Assembly: GCA_001000065.1 (NCBI GenBank)
Contig: LCGZ01000001.1
Span: forward strand, 248,001-312,000
Direction: 5' to 3'
DNA length: 64,000 nucleotides
Source of the DNA: a candidate division TM6 bacterium GW2011_GWF2_43_87
GTDB taxonomy: Bacteria; Babelota; Babeliae; Babelales; Babelaceae
In this document: piece by piece, positions 55,395 to 64,000 of the stretch
Layout: the number at the start of each line of letters is the position of its first letter
Numbering within the stretch: the first letter of the stretch is position 1
Notes under the pieces: generated by a model
Database searches by the model: none
Seen by the model: the letters and a program-made list of their open reading frames with translations, nothing else
Told to the model about the DNA's origin: nothing
Made by a program: the position numbers and the translations under genes

Positions 55395-56489
55395 TTAGTT
55401 GTCAAAATCAGTAGGCGGCTTGCTCTGAATCAACTTAATCTGGTCCAGTGTATTTTTAACACTATTCTGAAACTGGCTAAACGCATTGTAAGCCTGAGCA
55501 TACCTATTTTTAGCAGCCTGAATACGCAACTGAAGGGGCGGTAACGATGACAAGTCACCATTTGGAATCACTGTATCAATGTCATGCAGAAGTTGAGATT
55601 GCAACTGTTCAACCGCTTTCTTTTCAAAATCATACGTCTGTTCTGCATCTGTTATAGATTGACACCACTGGTTAAGCGTCAATCCACCTAGAACATTGAT
55701 CGCCGCCTGTAATTGGTTCTCGGCCCGCTTCAAACCTTTCTCGTCTCGAGGAATAATTTTTTCTTTCAACTCTTTTACGTACTTCTCAAACTCCTCAGGA
55801 TCCTGTTCCTTGTCCTCTTTGGCCTTTTTATTCCCTTCCTTAAGATAAACCTCATGCTCAAGAAGCCATTTAGAGTACAGAAGTACAGTCCGCTGTATCA
55901 AACTTATGTAAAACTGAACATCTGATTTGCAGTGCTCAAGGCCTGAAGAACCCAATGTCGACCTAATAATATTATTCGCATCATTATAAAGTAAACGCAA
56001 CTGATTCTGCCGCTCCGCCTTCGCCCTAAGCTGCATCCCCACAACTCCATGGCCTACAGCCGTAGATGCATGCCATAACCCCGATGCAACCAACGACCAA
56101 AAAAGCGGTCTCGAAGCAGTTTTGCGCACAGAATAAAAAACCTCTACATCCCCTATTAATGAAATTGCGCTCATAAATCCCGCCAGGAAGTGCTGGTTGG
56201 AAGCGGAAATTGAGCTATTAAACAAGTTGCAATGCTTTAAAACAGGGAATATTACACCTCTAAGCGCATAACAGCCTGCACGAATAGCCGCACGAGAGCC
56301 TATATGCGTCCACCAGCTCGACAAATAGTATGCGGTAGTAGGAACTGCAGCAACTCCATCCACCACTCTATAACCTAGCGAACGCGCCCCTCCATCCGTA
56401 AGCAATCTTAAAGGATTACCTACAGGCGATGCCTGACAAAATAGCAACACGACGCCAGCCATCAAAACCATTAATTTGTTTCGAATCAT
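55395..56489 (-). CDS. exported membrane/coiled-coil protein, unknown
   Basis: The 364-residue protein has a signal peptide (MIRNKLMVLMAGVVLLFCQAS) and an N-terminal half with hydrophobic patches (HFLAGFMSAISLIG, FWSLVASGLWHASTAVGHGV). The C-terminal half is a charged coiled coil (residues ~205-355, KEGNKKAKEDKEQDPEEFEKY). No family. GGAGG precedes the ATG. First of three co-oriented exported genes down to 53951. The coiled-coil tail suggests oligomers or a partner. Confidence 0.5.
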   Translation of the reverse strand: MIRNKLMVLMAGVVLLFCQASPVGNPLRLLTDGGARSLGYRVVDGVAAVPTTAYYLSSWWTHIGSRAAIRAGCYALRGVIFPVLKHCNLFNSSISASNQHFLAGFMSAISLIGDVEVFYSVRKTASRPLFWSLVASGLWHASTAVGHGVVGMQLRAKAERQNQLRLLYNDANNIIRSTLGSSGLEHCKSDVQFYISLIQRTVLLYSKWLLEHEVYLKEGNKKAKEDKEQDPEEFEKYVKELKEKIIPRDEKGLKRAENQLQAAINVLGGLTLNQWCQSITDAEQTYDFEKKAVEQLQSQLLHDIDTVIPNGDLSSLPPLQLRIQAAKNRYAQAYNAFSQFQNSVKNTLDQIKLIQSKPPTDFDN

Positions 56490-56900
56490 TGGAAAAATCC
56501 TCCACCAGGAAATGTTTTCAAGAGAAACTCATTTTTAAATAAAAACGGTTCACATTAAAAGAAAGTGTAGCAAAACACCACTTTTTTTCAACCCCAGGTG
56601 CATTCACCTCCATTCACCTCCACTAACCTCACCACAGCACTGTATAAAAATGCACGTACATTTTGTTAACTCAAGGCGCAAAAGTAACGGACCGTCTTCC
56701 ACCAAAAATTTAGTAAAACTACAAAGATAATACTATCGCAAGTGAAGGAGATGAAGAAGCAGGCCGTTTCCCAACACACCAACCAAACTTCCGATCTATT
56801 TGCACTAAAAAACAGTATTTGATATTTTACTTAAAATATATATAATTAAAACTATACAATTAATTAGCGATATTAACCAAAATTTAAAGGAATAATTTCT
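56490..56900. other. intergenic region with promoters and a short tandem repeat
   Basis: About 410 bases between divergent exported genes. It contains the 10-base tandem repeat at 56601-56630 and AT-rich promoter sequence near 56820-56880. No gene is accepted here; a 23-codon plus-strand frame at ~56752 has its ribosome site too close to the start. Confidence 0.4.
56601..56630. repeat. 10-bp tandem repeat, three copies
   Basis: CATTCACCTC occurs twice in a row, then CACTAACCTC, a third copy with two changes. On the minus strand the unit reads GAGGTGAATG, a ribosome site beside an ATG, repeated upstream of the 55395 gene. Confidence 0.8.
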
Positions 56901-59087
56901 ATGAAAAAAATCTTATCTTTTTTACTGACAACAAGCTTCATGCTCGCGGTCGCATGCCCTCATACTACCTATAGCTGCGAAGACCAAAAAACAGAATGCT
57001 CAACCCCGCTTACGTTTAAGAAACTAAAACTCAAAACTCTGGAACCGAATGAAAAAACAGACCTTGCTCAAATTCTTGCGACACGACTAAAATATGTATT
57101 AGCTGTACTAGCTGAGTCTGCTGCAAAAAAATACGATATAGATGTAGCAGAATTCGACAATGTCATGCTTGAATTGCGAAACAAAATCAACACTCTACGA
57201 GATAAACTATCCTCCAAAAACACTGATCTACTTTCGGATATAGACCGCTTAACCGCCCAGGAATCGCCTAATTACAACCTACAACTTGTGAACTGCTATA
57301 TGGAACTTCGCCTGGATTTTACTAAAAAATTCTTCCATCGCCTTTGCAAAAATTTCATGAAAGTAAAAACCGATTACGACTTCACCCTCCCTCTAGAGTT
57401 TGAAATACAGCTTGAACAAGCTTCATCCAATAAATTCTATTTTTTCTCCTTAAATAATTTCGAAAATAAAAACAATTCGGGCAAAAACACAGACACAATG
57501 AACCTACTGGATAAATTAATAAAAGTTTCAGAGACCTTTGAACTACCTGACAAAATCAAAACAAAAATCACCTCTGATTTGTTAAAATCAAGAGCAACCC
57601 TCAAAATACTGCACAAGACCTGCTCCACGTTTGAATCATCCCTCGGGTTATTTATAGAAAAAGCACGACCACTTTTTGAACTCTACAAGAAATTACTCAC
57701 ATCCTTAGTACCCAGCCCAAATGGCGAAAACCTACAAGCCTTAGGAGTATTGGACGCGCTATTGCTCTGCAGCTCAACCACGGTTTCTGAATTAAAAACC
57801 ATTACTCAAAGCTTGAACTCACTACAAAATTTACTAACCATCATCAAAGAAACTCGTTTTTTACAAAAATACCAGAATGCTTATTGCCTTCAAAAGGACG
57901 GCGACCCGTTTTTAAACCCCAATGCTCCATCAAAAGAATTGCGTAATAAAACATTAGGCGACCTACTTCAAACCCCCGGATTTATGTTTTTATTCTGGGG
58001 AACTTTCATTGATAACGGCTTAGAAAAAAAAATAGATTGTGGTCAAATTCATGATTCTTGCATGGAAAAAGACACCATAGAAAACATAAAGCTCTTTAAA
58101 AAAATAAACAGTGTCTATCTGCTCCATCCTTTACTTGAGAAAACTATCGAACAGCTTAAATCTACACAAAACAATCTCCTTGAAAATCAGAATAAGAAAG
58201 CAAAAGAACTAGAACAGAAAAAAAATCTCAAAAATCAGAAAAAGCTCTGGAAAAAACAGAACGAAAAAGCACTAACAAAACTATTTTCCGAAGAGCCAAA
58301 ATGTCAAAAAAAAGAGATTGCTAAAGAGATTGCTCCTGTCGAAGAAGAATTCTCAACTACTGATACCCCCACAACCACGACCAATACACCCTGCAATAAA
58401 ACAGCTAAAACTCTAAATAAGGCGAAAAAGGAAAAATGCGAAAAAGTTCTCGCTCCTCTTAACGCACACAATTCCCCACAGCAAGCCATTGATGAGGTAA
58501 ATAACTTTTTTGAACAAACCAAAACCCCCACCTTCTTCAAGTTAAACGACATTATTCTTACAGAATCCCACCTTACATCCTCTGCAGGAGATTTTTTAAA
58601 AGGAGTTGTAATTGCATACAAAAAACCAGAAAACCCCCTAGATCTAAAACCTGAAAATATTGATTTTAGCGCCCTGTCCACTCATGAAATATTCCACAAA
58701 ACTGCGGTTGAATCCCTTAGGAAGAACCCCGACCTGCTTAAAAAATGTGAAAAAATAGAACGGGACTACCTAGGGGAATGCGAAGAGAAGAGTCTTAAAA
58801 ACACAATTGGACTATGGCTTCAAAATGACACGACCCTAATCGCACTTCTTCCCTGCCTTATCAGAACTTCAAGCGACAAGTCAAAAAACCTATTCAAAGA
58901 GATTAGCGAAAAAATAAAGGAAGGCAGTCTATTAGACGACCGGCTCGCATTGGGTCTACACAAAGGGACTATAGCTCTCTTACTCACCCACTCAAAAACA
59001 AAGTCAGATAAATTAAAATACAAGGCCCAACACCTATTCTTTCATGAAGACACAGAGACTAAGCAGTTTCATATCAATAAAAAATAG
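56901..59087 (+). CDS. large exported helical protein, unknown
   Basis: The 728-residue protein has a signal peptide (MKKILSFLLTTSFMLAVACP); the LAVAC stretch could be a lipobox, with Cys at residue 19. The mature part is Lys/Glu/Leu-rich helical. A coiled coil lies near residues 415-460 (NQKKLWKKQNEKALTKLF), and a Thr/Pro-rich linker (TDTPTTTTNTPC) precedes a C-terminal domain. Cysteines are scattered, with a CSTPL and an ESLKN-type end. No family. It resembles the 24217 protein in composition. AAAGGA lies nine bases before the ATG. Confidence 0.55.
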   Translation: MKKILSFLLTTSFMLAVACPHTTYSCEDQKTECSTPLTFKKLKLKTLEPNEKTDLAQILATRLKYVLAVLAESAAKKYDIDVAEFDNVMLELRNKINTLRDKLSSKNTDLLSDIDRLTAQESPNYNLQLVNCYMELRLDFTKKFFHRLCKNFMKVKTDYDFTLPLEFEIQLEQASSNKFYFFSLNNFENKNNSGKNTDTMNLLDKLIKVSETFELPDKIKTKITSDLLKSRATLKILHKTCSTFESSLGLFIEKARPLFELYKKLLTSLVPSPNGENLQALGVLDALLLCSSTTVSELKTITQSLNSLQNLLTIIKETRFLQKYQNAYCLQKDGDPFLNPNAPSKELRNKTLGDLLQTPGFMFLFWGTFIDNGLEKKIDCGQIHDSCMEKDTIENIKLFKKINSVYLLHPLLEKTIEQLKSTQNNLLENQNKKAKELEQKKNLKNQKKLWKKQNEKALTKLFSEEPKCQKKEIAKEIAPVEEEFSTTDTPTTTTNTPCNKTAKTLNKAKKEKCEKVLAPLNAHNSPQQAIDEVNNFFEQTKTPTFFKLNDIILTESHLTSSAGDFLKGVVIAYKKPENPLDLKPENIDFSALSTHEIFHKTAVESLRKNPDLLKKCEKIERDYLGECEEKSLKNTIGLWLQNDTTLIALLPCLIRTSSDKSKNLFKEISEKIKEGSLLDDRLALGLHKGTIALLLTHSKTKSDKLKYKAQHLFFHEDTETKQFHINKK

Positions 59088-59234
59088 GTAAAAACCCCAA
59101 CAGCTCGTATAAGCAAAGCATTTTACAGCTCTAAAACATAGACAAAACCTTGACTAAAGTTTGCTTTTAATAGACACTGACTAAGTATTTTTTATACTCA
59201 ATAATTTACTTTAATGACAAGTGGAGGATATACT

Positions 59235-60206
59235 ATGTCTATAATTAGAATATGGAAAAAGAAAGCGATCTGTTCTACCTATTTTTTGGTTGCGTCGGTC
59301 TTGGCAACTCTTTGCCTACTGCCACACGTTGCATTCGCTGAAGATGATGAGGATTGTTGCATTGTATGTGCAAGTACATTCAACAATGATACCAACATGA
59401 AAATCGCCGTGCATCCCACAGCTGACAACGAAGCATCCAAACACTACATATGCGGCGCATGCCTTATGCACCAAAATAATCATGGCAGCTACTCTTTGGA
59501 AGAATGTCCAAGCTGCAAAAAACCGATCGAAAATCGCGAACAGCTCTACCAAAACCCGGTTCTTGTCAACGTAAAAGAAGATGCAGGAACCAATCCTAAT
59601 GCCTGTCTCATATGCCTAAAACCGCTTGGTCTATTTAGAAGAGGGATTGCTTTGCACCCCGAAGCACTTCTTGATAAAGACAAGCACTGTGTATGTGTTG
59701 ACTGTCTAACTAACATAGAAAAAAGAGGCGATAACGCCTGTTCTCATTGCAACAATGTTGTTAACCTCACAGCAAGACTTAGAGCCGCCCCCTTCTGTCT
59801 AGGTTGCAAATACCGCAGGCTTATACATAAACCTCTAACCCAATTCACCAACTATTCCTACAAAAACCTGCTTCGCCCTTACACATACAACCTTTTAGCC
59901 GGTTCTATCTGCGGCGTACTTGCAGACAGACTAATTTCACGAAACCGTTGGGTAAGATTTGCAGCTAGTATGGGAATATTAATAACATTTCCCATCATGA
60001 ATTGTCAATTGGTAACCTCGCGCAACCCTTCTCTAACCGTTGCTTATGATGCAGGCGTGGCAACATACCTTTCAAATGCTAAAATTGAACAGATCGGCCG
60101 CTCTGCTGCTCGCAAAATCGCGCCACAGATAAGCAGGCTGTATAACCTCGTATCAAGACGGTCCAGCTCTACGCGATCAACACCATTCATTCCGCAGACC
60201 GTTTAA
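59235..60206 (+). CDS. exported protein with two tandem RING-like zinc domains
   Basis: The 323-residue protein has a basic signal peptide ending near FAEDDED (residue ~38). Two zinc-binding units follow with the same layout. Unit 1 has C42-x2-C45, H60, H70-x2-C73-x2-C76 and C91-x2-C94. Unit 2 has C124-x2-C127, H141, H151-x2-C154-x2-C157 and C169-x2-C172. This is a RING/U-box-like cross-brace layout in which His of an HP motif replaces the usual third Cys. A lone CLGC (188-191) follows, and then two hydrophobic segments. RING domains recruit ubiquitin E2 enzymes. Start 59235 is set by GGAGGA seven bases upstream. Confidence 0.72.
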   Translation: MSIIRIWKKKAICSTYFLVASVLATLCLLPHVAFAEDDEDCCIVCASTFNNDTNMKIAVHPTADNEASKHYICGACLMHQNNHGSYSLEECPSCKKPIENREQLYQNPVLVNVKEDAGTNPNACLICLKPLGLFRRGIALHPEALLDKDKHCVCVDCLTNIEKRGDNACSHCNNVVNLTARLRAAPFCLGCKYRRLIHKPLTQFTNYSYKNLLRPYTYNLLAGSICGVLADRLISRNRWVRFAASMGILITFPIMNCQLVTSRNPSLTVAYDAGVATYLSNAKIEQIGRSAARKIAPQISRLYNLVSRRSSSTRSTPFIPQTV

Positions 60207-60231
60207 ACCAAAAAAAACGCGATTAGTTTAA

Positions 60232-60283
60232 AAACTAGAGGGCCATTGCAGAAGACAAAACTCCTGCAATGGCCCTCTAGTTT
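60232..60283. terminator. long bidirectional hairpin terminator
   Basis: A perfect 20-base stem (60232-60251 with 60264-60283) has a 12-base loop and lies between the convergent RING-like gene and the dehydrogenase gene. Confidence 0.85.
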
Positions 60284-60320
60284 AGTATGGTTCAACTCTC
60301 AAAACCTCAACGGTACTTTT

Positions 60321-61139
60321 CTACAAGCCCCCAATAACATCGTAAAAAAGCCAATCGGGCAGATGGTTCATTAACCACCCAATTATCCACCAGCGCCGCG
60401 TAATAAAGACCCGCTTTTCATGCCCTTTTATGGCATCGCAAATCTGCACGGCCGCGTCATGCGCCGACGCAATCCAATACGCCCCTGGCATATTGCACGC
60501 ATCAAACCCTTCGGTCTGCACATATCCCGGCAAAACATCCGTAACAAAAATATTTTTATAGCTCTGCATACGAAGAGAATTTCTAACCCCTTCAAGGTAC
60601 CTACTCACAAATGCCTTTGCCGCACTGTAAATAGGACATGCAGGATTACCACGCAATGCATCAACTGACGAAATACCAACTAAATGACCAAAGCCCTGCT
60701 TTTTAAAAACTTCCATGGCCACATAGGCCATCTTCCAAAACCCAAGAAGCTCCACGTTCAATGTAGCTCTATCCGTAGCTAAACACGGCTTTCCCTGGGT
60801 ATCTGGGTACGAGGTAACACTAATCACTATTAAACTAAGACCACCCATTTCCCCTATAAAATTCGACAGCTCCTCCATAGCATTGTCGGCCGAAACATCT
60901 ATGCTCCGAACCCACGTCTTGCTATCGGGAATTGCAGATTTAATCTCATCCTGAACAGCTTCAAGCACCGCAAGGCGCCTAGAAACCAGGCCTACATCAT
61001 AGTCACGTGCCAATAGCTGCGCGACTTGTCGACCTATACCGGATGACGCCCCTATCACTAGGGCCTTCTGACGAGCATCGCATACCCCTATGCATCCCGT
61101 CAGGGCCACCGCCATCACGGTTACCCAAAACTTCCCCAT
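60321..61139 (-). CDS. short-chain dehydrogenase/reductase with lipoprotein-like signal
   Basis: The 272-residue SDR has the NAD(P) motif IGASSGIGRQV just after the N-terminal leader, the catalytic Ser in GISSVDA and YSAAK with Tyr and Lys. The C-terminal part ends in a hydrophobic stretch (RRWWIIGWLMNHLPDWLFY), as in membrane-associated SDRs. The N-terminus (MGKFWVTVMAVALTGC) has a lipobox-like LTGC, odd for an NAD(P)-dependent enzyme, whose cofactor is cytosolic. Either the leader is only an anchor or the enzyme works outside with host cofactor. Substrate unknown; lipid or sterol-type reduction is possible. Confidence 0.82.
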   Translation of the reverse strand: MGKFWVTVMAVALTGCIGVCDARQKALVIGASSGIGRQVAQLLARDYDVGLVSRRLAVLEAVQDEIKSAIPDSKTWVRSIDVSADNAMEELSNFIGEMGGLSLIVISVTSYPDTQGKPCLATDRATLNVELLGFWKMAYVAMEVFKKQGFGHLVGISSVDALRGNPACPIYSAAKAFVSRYLEGVRNSLRMQSYKNIFVTDVLPGYVQTEGFDACNMPGAYWIASAHDAAVQICDAIKGHEKRVFITRRWWIIGWLMNHLPDWLFYDVIGGL

Positions 61140-61282
61140 CACACCCCTCTCCTAACCCTCTGCAAACCATCCCTTCCCCACTACACGCTCTTGCTTTCCC
61201 CAGGAACCACTCTACAAAATCAAACCTATGAAACTCAAGAAATGATTAGAAAGAATTTTTACAAAGCTAACAATAGCCTCCC

Positions 61283-62071
61283 TCAACTCTTTTGCGTACA
61301 ATTTGATGCACCAAGCAGCTTCCGATACATAAATACATTCGCAAGGGTCGCCACCGGTATTGTCAATAGCCCCGCAAGAAGCAGAACCATAATAAAAAAT
61401 CCATGCACGGGGTGCGTATTTAACACGGCAAAAAGAAATAGGCCCTGTAAAAAAGGAATATTAATAATGAGTATCAACAACAAGGACATAAATAAAGCCA
61501 TCGCCTTTCCGCAGGTCAAACGAGCACTCTCCTTAAGCGCATTAAGAGGACAACACTGCTTATCAATCAAAATTTGACGATAGAACCAGAGACGAATAGC
61601 AAAAAAGACTCCAGGGACTATAAAAAACACAAGACCGGAAAAAACAATCAGAACATATAATACCGTTGCAATAAGATGACGGAAGGCCAATCGCACTTGA
61701 GAGAGCAGAAGGTCCGCCCCACTCCTCTGCCCATCATACTGACCAAGGGCTATACGAGTAACTCCCATTCTAATAATGCCACCAAGCAATTCAAAAAACA
61801 GCAAAAACACAATACCCAAAAAAACAATTTTATACGTAGCATAATGCGCAACCATTGCCTCTGGATAGGCAAAGGCCCAGGTCTCTGGAACCGTACCCAA
61901 AAAGACGCGCCCTGCAAAGCCGATAGGCAACATAAGTGAAACCCATTGAACTATAAATACAACTAATTTTACAAGGCTTACAACGACCCACGACCCAAAT
62001 GAGTCAATAGCCGTGGAAAACCCAAACTTCAGCATATCCCGGTCACTGTAAAGACGTTCCTTCACAACCAT
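61283..62071 (-). CDS. integral membrane protein, DUF975/YciC-like
   Basis: The 262-residue protein has six hydrophobic segments. The mid-region PGVFFAIRLWFYRQILIDK...LNALKESARLTCGKAMALF follows the pattern of DUF975/GPDP-membrane/UPF0259 proteins (PGixlxxrlxfxxxxlvd..spxxAlkxSxxltxGxxxxlf). These are poorly characterised membrane proteins. The start at 62071 is chosen for AAAGGAG six bases upstream; the frame extends further to 62098 without such a site. Confidence 0.65.
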   Translation of the reverse strand: MVVKERLYSDRDMLKFGFSTAIDSFGSWVVVSLVKLVVFIVQWVSLMLPIGFAGRVFLGTVPETWAFAYPEAMVAHYATYKIVFLGIVFLLFFELLGGIIRMGVTRIALGQYDGQRSGADLLLSQVRLAFRHLIATVLYVLIVFSGLVFFIVPGVFFAIRLWFYRQILIDKQCCPLNALKESARLTCGKAMALFMSLLLILIINIPFLQGLFLFAVLNTHPVHGFFIMVLLLAGLLTIPVATLANVFMYRKLLGASNCTQKS

Positions 62072-62098
62072 ACCCTGCTCCTTTAGAAAACTCCCCAT

Positions 62099-62416
62099 AC
62101 TCCCGTGTCATGTACGCGATTAAAGCTTGCGTCATTTAATGCAACGGTGTCAACAGTCTGGGCTTTTAGATAATAACACCCTAAACGACCAAAGCCCTCG
62201 CATCTAAAAATTAAAATTTTACAAATCATCCAGCATACATCTTCCATCCCAACTTATTCGAGTTTTCAAAAATATGGATGCCAGATGGAGTTCGTTTGAA
62301 AAATTTATCGTTCAACTTCTCTTGCTTCATCAAACGAATTTCCGCAAAGCTATAGGGCGTGAAATCTACCTAGATAGCAATATCGTACGCCCTATAGCTT
62401 TTTGTTAAATTTCCGT
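62099..62416. other. intergenic region with three nested inverted repeats
   Basis: Three stems occur in succession: GGGCTTT/AAAGCCC (62160-62166, 62191-62197), TTCGTTTGA/TCAAACGAA (62291-62299, 62330-62338) and a 15-bp stem (62346-62360, 62387-62401). A T-run follows the last one on the plus strand. The third may terminate the ankyrin gene on the minus strand, but its better T-tail is on the plus strand. A 44-codon plus-strand frame (62274-62408) overlaps the last two. Confidence 0.5.
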
Positions 62417-64000
62417 TTATTTATTCCATACCAAACGTCGGTCATATATGTCATTTTTTATAATGAAGCATGCTTGCTTTAAAGACAGCAATTGGCTTTG
62501 CGCAAAATTATTAAGCATTGAACTTCTTTTTTGCAATAGTTTTAGCTTGTCCTCTAGGGATGTTTCGCCCTTGCAACTATTCATACCGTTTGACAATTTC
62601 TGCAAAAGAAAGTCCATTTTATCATAAACTTTCTTTTGCCTTTTGCATATTACACTGCTAGCTATCGCTATTTTTCCCCAAACTGCATGGACATCATTTT
62701 TCATTTGGCAAAATCTTCTACTTAGCTCGCCCGCCAACAGTCCACTAGACTGTGCACTGATATATTTCAACTCTTTATGCATAGCCCCTATTTTCATCAG
62801 AGAATCCTTGATACAGGACTTGCACATTATGACATCATCAACATAATATCTTTTTTGTGGCTGCTCAAATGCGCTAAATGGGTCTTTTTTTTGCATAAAG
62901 AACTTGCTAATTTCTGGGTCAAGGTCTAGGGCCGTACGACCATTTGGATCTTTGAGGTTAACATCGGCACCCATTTCAACCAAAACTCTTTCAAACTCAC
63001 ACCTGTGACTAAAAGCTGCGTAGTGAAGAGGTGTATAACCAAGGCTGTCTTTGAGGTCAACTTTAGCGCCCTTTCCAATAAGTTCTTTTATTGTTTTAAC
63101 CGTTCCACCACCTTGACAAACACTATGAAGAGAAATGCTCTCAGGTTCGTTCGAAATTACGGTTGGTGATTCACCTTCCTCCTGCTGCTGGATTAAAAAA
63201 TCAAGCAGCTTTCCGGCATCTTCTTCCGCAGACTTTACTTGAACTTCGCTAGTTAGAGGCTCTTGTAATGTTAACAGATCACCATCCTTAGGTTGTTTCA
63301 CTAGAAAATTTACCTCCTGCGGCTCCTCTGCAGGAACATCCACATTGGTTTTATTAACCCCCAATTCAGGTAATTCTGAAGAATTGCTTTCCATCCTTTT
63401 CACCCTGGATTCGTCTAATTTTAAATTAGATTTATTTTCCTGATCCCCAGCCTCGAATCCTAATTTATTAATAGATGGTTCAGGCAATGTGTTTATGAAA
63501 TCTTGGAATTCTGGGATTAGCGCATCCTCCATCTTTAGATAGCCCTGCACCGTTGACAGCAATTCCTCAAATAGATCATCCTTTATCGCCGACTCTTGGT
63601 AATTTTTTAAAAATAAGTCCAAAAGAGCTACCGAAGGTTTTATTTTGCACGACCGCACAAACGAATCAAATAATTTTTTATCCTTCTCAAACCAAATGTT
63701 AATATCCTGGAAATGCCTGTAAGGAGCAAGTTGATGTTGACTGTTGATTATGCTACCCATTTTTTTTATGTCAAAATATTGCCCATAGCCTGCTTGAGCA
63801 AATTTGAGACGCTTACAAAGAGTGTCAAACTGGGAGCTAGTCAAATTAAAAAACCGCTTAACCAACAGTGGGAACGGTGTTGTAGTACAAACAGATCTAC
63901 ACACTCGATCCTCTTCAACTGAATGCCAATTCCAAGGCATGATCCAGTCTGGTGCTTTTCGAGAGAAAAATGCCCAAATAAAATATTCGATTGCTTTTAT
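62417..64000 (-). CDS. ankyrin-repeat protein (5' end beyond window)
   Basis: The reading frame is open past the right edge, so the true start is outside and the visible part is 527 codons. Two ankyrin repeats lie near 62930-63140: TIKELIGKGAKVDLKDSLGY then TPLHYAAFSH, and FERVLVEMGADVNLKDPNGR then TALDL. The segment before them is acidic and Ser/Glu-rich, and the C-terminal part is helical with cysteines (CKSCIKDSLMKIG). Ankyrin proteins bind other proteins and are common effectors of intracellular bacteria. No signal peptide can be judged, as the N-terminus is missing. Function unknown. Confidence 0.8.
   Translation of the reverse strand: MKAIEYFIWAFFSRKAPDWIMPWNWHSVEEDRVCRSVCTTTPFPLLVKRFFNLTSSQFDTLCKRLKFAQAGYGQYFDIKKMGSIINSQHQLAPYRHFQDINIWFEKDKKLFDSFVRSCKIKPSVALLDLFLKNYQESAIKDDLFEELLSTVQGYLKMEDALIPEFQDFINTLPEPSINKLGFEAGDQENKSNLKLDESRVKRMESNSSELPELGVNKTNVDVPAEEPQEVNFLVKQPKDGDLLTLQEPLTSEVQVKSAEEDAGKLLDFLIQQQEEGESPTVISNEPESISLHSVCQGGGTVKTIKELIGKGAKVDLKDSLGYTPLHYAAFSHRCEFERVLVEMGADVNLKDPNGRTALDLDPEISKFFMQKKDPFSAFEQPQKRYYVDDVIMCKSCIKDSLMKIGAMHKELKYISAQSSGLLAGELSRRFCQMKNDVHAVWGKIAIASSVICKRQKKVYDKMDFLLQKLSNGMNSCKGETSLEDKLKLLQKRSSMLNNFAQSQLLSLKQACFIIKNDIYDRRLVWNK

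Noticed and set aside
56752-56823. 23-codon plus-strand frame starting near 56752
   Set aside because: AAGGAG directly touches the ATG, too close for initiation, and the frame is very short.

Overview
The window looks like a chromosome segment of a host-dependent, probably Gram-negative bacterium of the Candidatus Dependentiae (TM6/Babeliae) type. That placement is an inference. The supporting facts are a very high share of signal-peptide proteins with no recognisable family, and exported or apparently exported proteins with eukaryote-type domains: an F-box plus leucine-rich repeats, tandem RING-like zinc sites and ankyrin repeats. There is also salvage-type metabolism and dense, often overlapping genes. 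Peptidoglycan genes (murA, alr, murJ) show that it makes a wall. No transposase, integrase, phage module or CRISPR array was seen.

Layout. 1-1842: end of atpG converging on murA. 2007-6066: an exported coiled-coil membrane protein followed by a membrane AAA+ ATPase. 6147-11983 (minus): two large exported unknowns, one with a duplicated four-cysteine module. 12301-14673: exported F-box/LRR protein. 14840-19653 (minus): tightly packed run of an exported small heat-shock protein, alr, deoxynucleoside kinase, LolD-like ABC ATPase and murJ. 19844-23973: two tandem M3 metallopeptidases; the second seems to have lost its signal peptide through a frameshift. 24217-28477: a large helical exported protein, two envelope thioredoxins and a small exported protein. 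28593-33385: pgi, dps, a truncated ComEC-like gene and transketolase. 33354-35615: exported FtsH-like AAA module without a protease, and a lipoprotein. 35684: tRNA-Gly(CCC). 36097-38792: small exported unknowns. 39306-41360: comM/yifB, acpS and initiator tRNA. 41506-42975: an exported helical protein and a candidate small RNA.

42976-53886 is mainly housekeeping. It holds a membrane-anchored GNAT, truA-typA, rpsR and rpsF with an apparent S6:S18 leader motif, and an XRE/S24 regulator divergent from the operon rnhB, HAS-like gene, ftsY, prmC. A 38-codon candidate gene and an endonuclease-type mutL follow. 53951-56489: three exported membrane proteins with a one-blade WD40 remnant between them. 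56901-64000: a large exported protein, the tandem RING-like protein, a lipoprotein-like short-chain dehydrogenase, a DUF975-like membrane protein and an ankyrin protein running off the edge.

Together the genes suggest a small core metabolism (glucose-6-phosphate isomerase, transketolase, nucleoside salvage, wall synthesis) plus a large envelope-directed set with its own folding and redox support (sHsp, thioredoxins, metallopeptidases, AAA+ ATPases). The F-box and RING-like proteins point to possible interference with host ubiquitin pathways. The most unusual items are those two proteins, the duplicated cysteine module, the frameshifted peptidase signal, the candidate small RNA, the rpsF leader and the WD40 remnant.
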